From Diabrotica undecimpunctata (taxonomy: Eukaryota; Arthropoda; Insecta; Coleoptera; Chrysomelidae), in the NCBI RefSeq assembly GCF_040954645.1, contig NC_092811.1:88465199-88529198 (forward strand): DNA of 64,000 nt. Reading direction: 5' to 3'. Positions 34,601 through 46,600 of this stretch are shown one piece after another. The translations under genes were made by a program, and so were the position numbers. Numbering within the stretch: the first letter of the stretch is position 1; the number at the start of each line of letters is the position of its first letter. The notes beneath the pieces were generated by a model. That model did not search any database. It was not told the DNA's origin and saw only the letters and a program-made list of their open reading frames with translations.

Positions 34601-37600
34601 AACCAATTTTGTCTGGTATTGTAGTTAAAGATATGGAAGATAGTGACACGTTTTTGAAGGACGAGATAGAAAGATACCACGATGTGAGACCTATTGTCAC
34701 AAGAACAATGGAACCGCAAATCGCTCAAATAGAAGCTGGTACAGTACAGCAGACAACCGAAAAGTCGCCTAAGAAATCAAAACAAAAATCAGAAAAAGAA
34801 GGTGGGGGTCTCTTTGGAATATTTAAAAAGAAAGAGGGATCTGTTGAAAAAGCCACTAAAGTGGATTCTGTTGATAAAAGTGAAAGCCCAATTCTATCTG
34901 ATATTGTTGTTAAGGATATAGAAGTTAGTGACACATTTTTGAAAGACGAAGTAGAGAGATACCACGATGTAAGACCTATTATCACAAGAAGAATTGAACC
35001 ACAAATCACTCAAATAGAAACAGAAACACCTAGAAATAAAACAGGTCCAATATTTGGAGTAGATAACATTAAAAACCCAGTCGACACAACTGCTTCCATC
35101 TTGTCAGCATTAGCAGTACAAGAACTGACTGATAGTGATAGATTCCTTCAAGAAGAAGTTAATAAATACCATGACGTTAAACCGATTATTTCCCAAAAAG
35201 TTAAAGAACTATCTGTTCCATCCTATACTGCGAAAATTGATGAAACGCCTGTTGTAATACAATCATTAGAAATATCGCCCAAGAAGTCCAAGGAAAAAGG
35301 AGTTTTAAACGTATTCAAGAAAAAGCTTTCAGTAGAAAAAACTACACCAGAAAATATAGTAGCCGAAAATGTTGAAGTAGATTCTACTGACCATACTTCA
35401 AATGTAAAACCAGATCAAAAATATTCTGAAATACTCGAAGTGCTTGACAAAGCTGAACAACAAACACAACAACCAGATTTTGTAAAACATTTAACATTAG
35501 AACCAGAACGAAAAATTGTTACCATTGAACGAGAAATTACTATAGAAGTATTTGATTTGCCAAATAAACCAGTAATAGAACAACGTTCAATAGTGGATTC
35601 CAATAATTTCCTTAATAACGAAATAGAAAAATATCACGACGTACGACCGATTATTTCCAAAAATGAAGTCGCACCGTCCGAAATTATAGAAACGTCCAAA
35701 GCAGTTCTTGAAAAACCAAAATATCAAATGGACAAAGAAGAAAAAGCGATAAGTAAATCTAAAAAGAAAGAAGGCAAAAGTGAAACGGGTGGTATATTTG
35801 GTATGTTTAAAAAGAAACCAAAAGAAATTGGAACACAACCAGTATCAGAAGAAATAATCGAACAGAGTCAGCAAGCGGGTACCTTCTTACAAGAAGAAGT
35901 CAACAAGCATCATGACGTTCGTCCTTTTGCTGAAGAAAAAATTGTTACAGCCAAACCTATAATAAAAGAATCTATTGTTGTCACTATGGAACCAAATTTA
36001 GGTACTTCCAGTGTCACCAATAAAACTGAAACATCCAAGGAAAGATTTGTTACTTCAGAAGACCATATTGAAGACATAAAAACGGGAACTAAAACAGAAA
36101 CTACTAAGAGGATCATTACAACAGAAGCTACTTTTTCTCACTCTTCCAAAGTTGGTGATTTACATAAAGATATTTCTACTACTCATAGTGCAACAGAAAC
36201 AACTTCTGCTGCAACAGAATCAGATATAGCTTCTACACAACCTATGGTATTTGAAACAACCTTACAACATATTGATGACCCTAATGGATTCTTAAAGACG
36301 GAAGTTGAAAGATATCATGACGTAAGACCAATCATTAAGTCTTCTGATCAGTTACAACAGTTAGATAAGGCTTCTGAACCAGTAGTCCAAGAAGCTATTG
36401 ATATCAAAGTGGAATCAACTCAGAAAAAACAGAAAAAAGATAGTGGACTTCTGGGAATATTTAAAAAAAGATCTCATGATGATAAAACAAGCACAAGTTC
36501 TCCTCGCTTATCTGAAATCGTTGTTCAACAAATGAGAGACAGTAATAACTTTTTAAAAGGCGAAATAGATCAATTCCATGATGTTCGTCCAATAGTTTCA
36601 GAAACTAATTTAGAAACTGAAGTAAATAAGGATATTCAATTAGCACAAAAGAAGAGTACAAAGAAAGATAATACTGACGCACATAAAGGTGGTCTTTTTG
36701 GTTTATTTAAAAAGAGAGAGGGTTCTACTGAGAGAGATAGAGATACTAAAGTTAAATCGGGAGAATTTAATGAACCTACTTTATCTAAGAAAAAAACAGG
36801 ATCTTTAGAAAGAGAACGCAAAGAAAAAATTAGTCCCATTTTTGGTATTAAACATCAAAAACGTAATATTTCAGAAACTACCCTTAAAGATATGAATGAA
36901 AGTGATACATTCTTAAAAACAGAAGTTGATACATATCATGACGTTAAGCCAATTGTCAAAACTTCTAAATTAGTAGAACATATGACCGAGCCTATAACTT
37001 TACCAGACACATCATTTACTACAAAAGAAATAATAATACGCGAGGATGTACATAAATCTAGTCAGTCCGCTACGATTAATGATCAAAAATTGTTTGAAAA
37101 CTTAAAAGATGAGAGTCCAAAGCGAACAATAACTACTACAGTTACAAAAGAAGAAATACCTCACGGCGAAAGAGTAAAAAAAGTACAAACAGAAGTTTTA
37201 ATAGGTACAGTTCAGTTAGATCCAGATATTCTAGCTGACGTAGACAAACTAGAAAAAGAAATAAATTCTGAGCTTGAAAGATTAAGAAATCAAACTAGTG
37301 CTTCTCAGGATAGAAAAGATGAATTTACAAAAACAGTAGACGTTGTTGAAACATCTAAACCTAAGGAACCTACTCTAGAGCAAGAAGTCATTTTTTCGGA
37401 AGAAAGTAAACCACAACTATTAGACACAGTTATTAGAGATATTAATGACACCAATACGTTCTTAGAAACTGAAGTGGATAAATATCATGATGTACGACCT
37501 GTATTACGTCAAAAAGAAGACGTTTCTGTTTGTGTCGAACCAAAAGAACCTACCCAGCTAGAAGAAAAAACTAAAAAGAAAAGAGAGAAGGATAAAGAAA

Positions 37601-40600
37601 GCAAAGGTGGGTTATTTGGTATTTTTAGAAAGAAGGGAGATTCGTTAGAGAGAGGTTCCAAACTTGAAACTGTTGATAAAAATGATAGACCTGTTTTGTC
37701 ACCCATGGTTGTGAAAGATATGTCTGACAGCAATTCATTCTTAAAGGAAGAAGTAGAACAATATCATGATGTTAGACCAATAATAAAAACACCTATAAGC
37801 GAATTGGTATTGGTTTCCAAACCGGAACATACGGCAACATTAGAAAGTACACATTTATTCGACAAAAAACATATAAAAGAAATTGATAAGAAACCTACAG
37901 AAGAATCTAAAAAGCAAGACGACAAGAATGCAGATACGACTAAAGGGAGTGTCTTTAGCATTTTTAAAAAGAAGACCAGTTCTTTGGAAAGAGGTCTTAA
38001 AGGTTTACCAACGGAAAAGTCTGAAAAAGTTAGTCCAATATTTGGAATCAAAAAGGAAAAGCAGAGATTATCGGAAAAGACCATTGAAGATATGACCAAT
38101 AGTAATACCTTCCTACAAACAGAAATTGATAAATACCATGATGTAAGAATGGCGTCACAAAAAATTGAAGAGAAACCTCAACAGAGTACACCAGAAGATA
38201 AAAAGATTGATATGAAAATTTCTGCAAAAGATCACGGGAAAAAAGGTGGCTTATTTGGTATATTTAAGACAAAAACTAGCTCTATTGATAAAGATGTTCC
38301 AGACATATCTAAAACAATAAGCGCAGAAAGTAAAAAAGAGGTTAAAGAAGCTGATTCAGGTTTAAATATCTTGGTACCACATAAAAGTCATACGTTCTTA
38401 ACAACTGAAATTGAGAAATATCATGACGTTAAACCCCTCTTTCAAAAAGATTCAAAAGCAGTAACAGCATCGCCAGCAGCACAAACACTCGAAATAGAAA
38501 AAGACCAAACGCAACCTATTAAAGAAAAAATATCAATCAAAACTAGTGACAAATTATTTGAGAGCCTTAAAGATGAAAGTCCAAAAAGATCAGTTACTAC
38601 AACAATTAGTAAAGAAGAAATTCCCCATGGTGAAAGAGTTACCAAAGTAAAAACGGAAGTATTAACTGATACAATACAGCTCACTTCAGACGTCTTATCA
38701 GATGTGGACAAATTAGAAAAAGAAATTAACGAAAAACTAAATGATTTGAGAAAAGAAAGTGATCCTTCAAAAGATATTAGCACCGAGATAGTAAAGGAAA
38801 CTCAAGAATTATATCAGAAAATAACAGAGGTGGATGTGCCTCCTGTGAAGATAGATATAGCTATTCCAAAAGAAGTCTCCAAACTTTCAGAATCCGTCAC
38901 AGAGGACATTGATAATAGCAGCAAATTTCTGTATACAGAAGTGGATAAATATCACGACGTTCGACCTGTTATAACGACAGCGGAAACGAAAGTTGTTACA
39001 GTTACTACCAAACCAGAAGAATCTACAAAATCTGAAGATAAGTCTAAGAAAAAAGATAAAGATAAGGACGGAAAGGGTGGCTTGTTCGGTATATTTAAGA
39101 AAAAGGGAGGATCATTAGAAAGAGGTACCAAACTAGAACCTGTTGGTAAAGAAGATAGACCTGTTCTATCAGATACAGTTGTAAAAGATATGCTTGATAG
39201 CAATTCGTTCCTAAAAGATGAAATAGACCGGTATCATGATGTTAGACCTATTATTAGGCAACCAGTTGAAGAGGAGCATATTAAAGTAGATGTCAGAGTA
39301 ACTCCTGAAGAAAAAAAGCCGGAAAAAGTGCCTAGAAAATCAAAAACAAAAGGAGACAAAGAAAGTGGTGGTATTTTCGGCATCTTTAAAAAGAAAACAG
39401 ACTCAATCGAAAAAGACTTTAAAGATGAAACTAAAGCAGTTAAGAAAGATTTAAAAGAATCAGGTGAAATCGTTAAAACTAAAGTAACAACTATTACTAA
39501 AAAGATGTCTCCCGAAGAAACTCAATCAAAGTTGTCGGAAGTAAGACTTAAAGATAAAGATGACACTAACAATTTCTTAAATTTGGAAATTGAAAAGTAT
39601 CATGATGTTCGACTAATTCCTCAAAGTGACTCGTCGAAAACAATAAAAGTCGTATCAGCACCTGTACTAGAACAAAACCTAACAACAGAAAAAGATCTCA
39701 GTCAAACTATTAAAGAAAAAGTATTAACCGACACTAGTGACAATTTACTTGAAAGCCTTAAAGACGAAGGTCCCAAAAGATCAGTAACTACAACAATTAC
39801 TAAAGAAGAAATACCTCATGGTGAAAGAGTTACCAAAGTAACATCAGAGATATTAACCGGTACAATACAACTTACTTCGGACGCCTTAACAGATATAGAA
39901 AAATTAGAAACAGAAATTAATGAAAAGCTAAACGATTTAAGAAAAGAAACTGAGCATTCAAAAGCTATCGGTACCGAGATGGTAAAGGAATCTCAAGAAG
40001 TATATCAGAAAGTAACCGAAGTGGATGTACCTCCTGTAAAGATAGATATAGCTATTCCAAAAGAAGTCTCCAAACTTTCAGAATCCGTCACAGAGAACAT
40101 TGATACTAGCAGCAAATTTCTGGACACAGAAGTGGATAAATATCACGACGTTCGACCTGTTATAACAACAGCGGAAACGAAAGTTGTTCCAGTTACTACC
40201 AAGCCCGTAGAATCTGTAAAATCTGAAGATAAGTCTAAGAAAAAAGATAAAGAGAAGGACGGAAAGGGTGGCTTGTTCGGTATATTTAAGAAAAAGGGAG
40301 GATCATTAGAAAGAGGTGCCAAACTAGAACCTGTTAGTAAAGAAGATAGACCTGTTCTATCAGATACAGTTGTGAAAGATATGCTTGATAGCAATTCGTT
40401 TCTAAAAGATGAAATAGACCGATATCATGACGTTAGACCTATTGTTAGGCAACCAGTTGAAGAGGAGCATATTAAAGTAGATGTCAGAGTAACTCCTGAA
40501 GAACAAAAGCCGGAAAAAGTGCCTAGAAAATCAAAAACAAAAGGAGACAAAGAAAGTGGTGGTATTTTCGGCATCTTTAAAAAGAAAACAGACTCAATCG

Positions 40601-43600
40601 AAAAAGACTTTAAAGATGAAACTAAAGCAGTTAAGGAAGATTTAAAAGAATCAGGTGAAATCGTTAAAACTAAAGTAACAACTATTAATAAAAAGATATC
40701 TCCCGAAGAAACTCAAACAAAGTTGTCGGAAGTAAGACTTAAAGATAAAGATAACACTAACAATTTCTTAAATTTGGAAATTGAAAAGTATCATGATGTT
40801 AGACTAATTCCTCAAAGTGACTCGTCGAAAACAATAAAAGTAGTATCAGCACCTGCACTAGAACAAAACCTAACAACAGAAAAAGATCTCAGTCAAACTA
40901 TTAAAGAAAAAGTATTAACCGACACTAGTGACAATTTACTTAAAAGCCTTAAAGACGAAAGTCCCAAAAGATCAGTAACTACAACAATTACTAAAGAAGA
41001 AATACCTCATGGTGAAAGAGTTACCAACGTAACATCAGAGATATTAACCGGTACAATACAACTTACTTCGGACGCCTTAACAGATATAGAAAAATTAGAA
41101 ACAGAAATTAATGAAAAGCTAAACGATTTAAGAAAAGAAACTGAGCCTTCAAAAGCTATCGTTACCGAGATGGTAAAGGAATCTCAAGAAGTATATCAGA
41201 AAGTAACCGAGGTTGATGTACCTCCTGTAAAGATAGATATAGCTATTCCAAAAGAAGTCTCCAAACTTTCAGAATCCGTCACAGAGAACATTGATACTAG
41301 CAGCAAATTTCTGGACACAGAAGTGGATAAATATCACGACGTTCGACCTGTTATAACAACAGCGGAAACGAAAGTTGTTCCAGTTACTACCAAGCCCGTA
41401 GAATCTGTAAAATCTGAAGATAAATCTAAGAAAAAAGATAAAGAGAAGGACGGAAAGGGTGGCTTGTTCGGTATATTTAAGAAAAAGGGAGGATCATTAG
41501 AAAGAGGTACCAAACTAGAACCTGTTAGTAAAGAAGATAGACCTGTTCTATCAGATACAGTTGTGAAAGATATGCTTGATAGCAATTCGTTTCTAAAAGA
41601 TGAAATAGACCGATATCATGACGTTAGACCTATTGTTAGGCAACCAGTTGAAGAGGAGCATATTAAAGTAGATGTCAGAGTAACTCCTGAAGAACAAAAG
41701 CCGGAAAAAGTGCCTAGAAAATCAAAAACAAAAGGAGACAAAGAAAGTGGTGGTATTTTCGGCATCTTTAAAAAGAAAACAGACTCAATCGAAAAAGACT
41801 TTAAAGATGAAACTAAAGCAGTTAAGGAAGATTTAAAAGAATCAGGTGAAATCGTTAAAACTAAAGTAACAACTATTAATAAAAAGATATCTCCCGAAGA
41901 AACTCAAACAAAGTTGTCGGAAGTAAGACTTAAAGATAAAGATAACACTAACAATTTCTTAAATTTGGAAATTGAAAAGTATCATGATGTTAGACTAATT
42001 CCTCAAAGTGACTCGTCGAAAACAATAAAAGTAGTATCAGCACCTGCACTAGAACAAAACCTAACAACAGTAAAAGATCTCAGTCAAACTATTAAAGAAA
42101 AAGTATTAACCGACACTAGTGACAATTTACTTGAAAGCCTTAAAGACGAAAGTCCCAAAAAATTTGTAACTACAACAATTACTAAAGAAGAAATACCTCA
42201 TGGTGAAAGAGTTACCAAAGTAAAATCAGAGATATTGACTGGTACAATACATCTAACTTCGGACGCCTTAACAGATATAGAAAAATTAGAAACAGAAATT
42301 AATGAAAAGCTAAACGATTTAAGAAAAGAAACTGATCCTTCAAAAGCTATCGGTACCGAGATGGTAAAGGAATCTAAAGAAGTATATCAGAAAGTAACCG
42401 AGGTAGATGTGCCTGCTGTAAAGATGGACATAGCTATTCCACAAGAAGTCTCCAAACTTTCAGAATCAGTCACAGAAAACATTGATAATAGCAGCAAATT
42501 TCTGTATACAGAAGTGGATAAATATCACGACGTTCGACCTGTAATAACGACAGCGGGAACAAAAATTGTTACAGTTACTACCAAGCCCGAAGAATCTGTA
42601 AAATCTGAAGATAAGTCGAAGAAAATAGATAAAGATAAGGACGGAAAGGGTGGCTTGTTCGGTATATTTAAGAAAAAAGGAGGGTCATTAGAAAGAGGTA
42701 CCAAACTAGAACCTGTTGGTAAAGAAGATAGACCTGTTCTATCAGATACAGTTGTGAAAGATATGCTTGAGAGTAATTCGTTCTTAAAAGATGAAATAGA
42801 TCGATATCATGATGTTAGGCCCATTGTTAGGCAACCAGTTGAAGAGGAGTATATTAAAGTTGATATGAAAGCAACTCCTGCAGAACAAAGGCCAGAAAAA
42901 GTGGCTAGAAAATCAAAAACAAAAGGAGACAAAGAAGGTGGTGGCATTTTCGGCATCTTTAAAAAGAAAACAGACTCTATCGAAAAAGACTTTAAAGATG
43001 AAGATAAATTAGTTACGCAAGATTTAAAAGAATCAGGAGAAATCGTTAAAACCGAAGTTACAACTATTCCTAAAAATTTATCTCCCGAAGAAACCAAACC
43101 GAAGATGTCAGAAATAAGACTTAAAGATATAGATGACAGTAACAAATTCTTAAATTTGGAAATTGAAAAGTATCACGATGTTAAACCGCTTCCTCAAAGA
43201 GACTCATCGAAAACAAAAAAAGTAATATCAGCACCAATACTAAAACAAAACCTAACAACAGAAAAAGATCAAAGTCAAACTATTAAAGAAAAAGTATTTT
43301 CCGAAACTAGTGACAATTTACTTGAAAGCCTTAAAGACGAAAGTCCCAAAAGATCAGTAACTACAACAATTACTAAAGAAGAAATACCTCATGGTGAAAG
43401 AGTTACCAAAGTAAAATCAGAGATATTAACTGGTACAATACAACTTACTTCAGACGCCTTAACAGATATAGAAAAATTAGAAACAGAAATTAATCAAAAG
43501 CTAAACGATTTAAGAAAAGAAACTGATCCTTCAAAAGCTATCGGTACCGAGATGGTAAAGGAATCTCAAGAAGTATATCAGAAAGTAACCGAGGTTGATG

Positions 43601-46600
43601 TGCCTCCCGTAAAGATAGATATAGCTATTCCAAAGGAAGTCTCCAAACTTTCAGAATCCGTCACAGAGAACATTGATAATAGCAGCAAATTTCTGGACAC
43701 GGAAGTGGATAAATATCATGACGTTCGACCTGTTATAACGCCAGCGGAAACGAAAGTTGTTACAGTTACTACCAAACCAGAAGAATCTACAAAATCTCAA
43801 GATAAGTCTAAGAAAAAAGATAAAGATAAGGACGGAAAGGGTGGCTTGTTCGGTATATTTAAGAAAAAGGGAGGATCATTAGAAAGAGGTACCAAACTAG
43901 AACCTGTTGGTAAAGAAGATAGACCTGTTCTATCAGATACAGTTGTGAAAGATATGCTTGATAGCAATTCGTTCTTAAAAGGTGAGATAGACCGATATCA
44001 TGATGTTAGGCCCATTTTTAGGCAACCAGTTGAAGAGGAGCATATTAAAGTAGATGTCAAAGCAACTCCTGCAGAACAAAAACCAGAAAAAGTGACTAGA
44101 AAATCAAAAACAAAAGGAGACAAAGAAAAGGGTGGTATTTTCGGCATCTTTAAAAAGAAAACGGACTCTATCGAAAAAGACTTTAAAGATGAAACTAAAG
44201 CAGTTAAGCAAGATTTAAAAGAATCAGGTAAAATGGTTAAAACTCAAGTAACAACTATTACCAAAAAGATATCTCCCGAAGAAACTCAATCAAAGTTGTC
44301 GGAAATAAGACTTAAAGATATAGATGACACTAACAATTTCTTAGATTTGGAAATTAAAAAGTATCATGATGTTAAACTAATTCCTCAAAGTGACTCGTCG
44401 AAAACAATAAAAGTGGTATCAGCGCCAATACTAGAACAAAACCGAACAACAGAAAAAGATCAACGTCAAACTATTAAAGAAAAAGTATTTTCCGAAACTA
44501 GTGACAATTTACTTGAAAGCCTTAAAGACGAAAGTCCCAAAAGATCAGTAACTACAACAATTACTAAAGAAGAAATACCTCATGGTGAAAGAGTTACTAA
44601 AGTAAAATCAGAGGTATTAACCGGTACAATACAACTTACTTCCGACGCCTTAACAGATATAGAAAAATTAGAAACAGAAATTAATGAAAAGCTAAACGAT
44701 TTAAGAAAAGAAACTGATCCTTCAGAAGCTATCGGTACCAAGATGGTAAAGGAATCTAAAGAAGTATATCAGAAAGTAACCGAGGTTGATGTGCCTCCTG
44801 TAAAGATAGATATAGCTATTCCAAAAGAAGTCTCCAAACTTTCAGAATCCGTCACAGAGAACATTGATTATAGCAGCAAATTTCTGGATACGGAAGTGGA
44901 TAAATATCACGACGTTAGACCTATAATAACGACAGCGGAAACGAAAGTTGTTACAGTTACTACCAAGCCAGAAGAATCTATAAAATCTGAAGATAAGTCG
45001 AAGAAAAAAGATAAAGATAAGGACGTAAAGGGTGGCTTGTTCGGTATATTTAAGAAAAAGGGAGGATCATTAGAAAGAGGTGCCAAACTAGAACCTGTTG
45101 GTAAAGAAGATAGACCTGTTCTATCAGATACAGTTGTGAAAGATATGCTTGATAGCAATTCGTTCCTAAAAGATGAAATAGACCGATATCATGATGTTAG
45201 GCCCATTGTTAGGCAACCAGTTGAAGAGGAGCATATTAAAGAAAATGTCAGAGTAACTCCTGAAGAACAAAAGCCGGAAAAAGTGCCCAGAAAATCAAAA
45301 ACAAAAGGAGACAAAGAAAGTGGCGGTATTTTCGGCATCTTTAAAAAGAAAACAGACTCTATCGAAAAAGACTTTAAAGATGAAACTAAAGCAGTTAAGG
45401 AAGATTTAAAAGAATCAGGTGAAATTGTTAAAACTAAAGTAACAACTATTACTAAAAAGATATCTCCCGAAGAATCTCAATCAAAGTTGTCGGAAATAAG
45501 ACTTAAAGATATAGATGACACTAACAATTTCTTAGATTTGGAAATTGAAAAGTATCATGATGTTAAACTAATTCCTCAAAGTGACTCGTCGAAAACAATA
45601 AAAGTGGTATCAGCGCCAATACTAGAACAAAACCGAACAACAGAAAAAGATCAACGTCAAACTATTAAAGAAAAAGTATTTTCCGAAACTAGTGACAATT
45701 TACTTGAAAGCCTTAAAGACGAAAGTCCCAAAAGATCAGTAACTACAACAATTACTAAAGAAGAAATACCTCATGGTGAAAGAGTTACTAAAGTAAAATC
45801 AGAGGTATTAACCGGTACAATACAACTTACTTCCGACGCCTTAACAGATATAGAAAAATTAGAAACAGAAATTAATAAAAAGCTAAACGATTTAAGAAAA
45901 GAAACTGATCCTTCAGAAGCTATCGGTACCAAGATGGTAAAGGAATCTAAAGAAGTATATCAGAAAGTAACCGAGGTTGATGTGCCTCCTGTAAAGATAG
46001 ATATAGCTATTCCAAAGGAAGTCTCCAAACTTTCAGAATCCGTCACAGAGAACATTGATTATAGCAGCAAATTTCTGGATACGGAAGTGGATAAATATCA
46101 CGACGTTAGACCTATAATAACGACAGCGGAAACGAAAGTTGTTACAGTTACTACCAAGCCAGAAGAATCTATAAAATCTGAAGATAAGTCGAAGAAAAAA
46201 GATAAAGATAAGGACGTAAAGGGTGGCTTATTGGGTATATTTAAGAAAAAGGGAGGATCATTAGAAAGAGGTGCCAAACTAGAACCTGTTGGTAAAGAAG
46301 ATAGACCTGTTCTATCAGATACAGTTGTGAAAGATATGCTTGATAGCAATTCGTTCCTAAAAGATGAAATAGACCGATATCATGATGTTAGGCCCATTGT
46401 TAGGCAACCAGTTGAAGAGGAGCATATTAAAGTAGATGTCAGAGCAACTCCTGCAGAACAAAAACCAGAAAAAGTGGCTAGAAAATCAAAAACAAAAGGA
46501 GACAAAGAGAGTGGTGGCATTTTCGGTATCTTTAAAAAGAAATCAGAATCTGTTGACAGAGATATTAAGGAAGAAATAAAAGAAGGGAAAAAAGATGCAA

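Noticed and set aside
28971..35009. Repeated minus-strand frames of 69-94 codons, and one of 181 codons at 30422-29877, in the first array
   Set aside because: They are antisense shadows of the Lys/Glu-rich coding strand, giving Ser/Phe/Leu-rich peptides with the same 285-bp period and no independent support.
37509..46349. Minus-strand 83-codon frames (MLSSISFTTVSD type) every 1,191 bp
   Set aside because: They are shadows of the sense super-repeat with identical periodicity.
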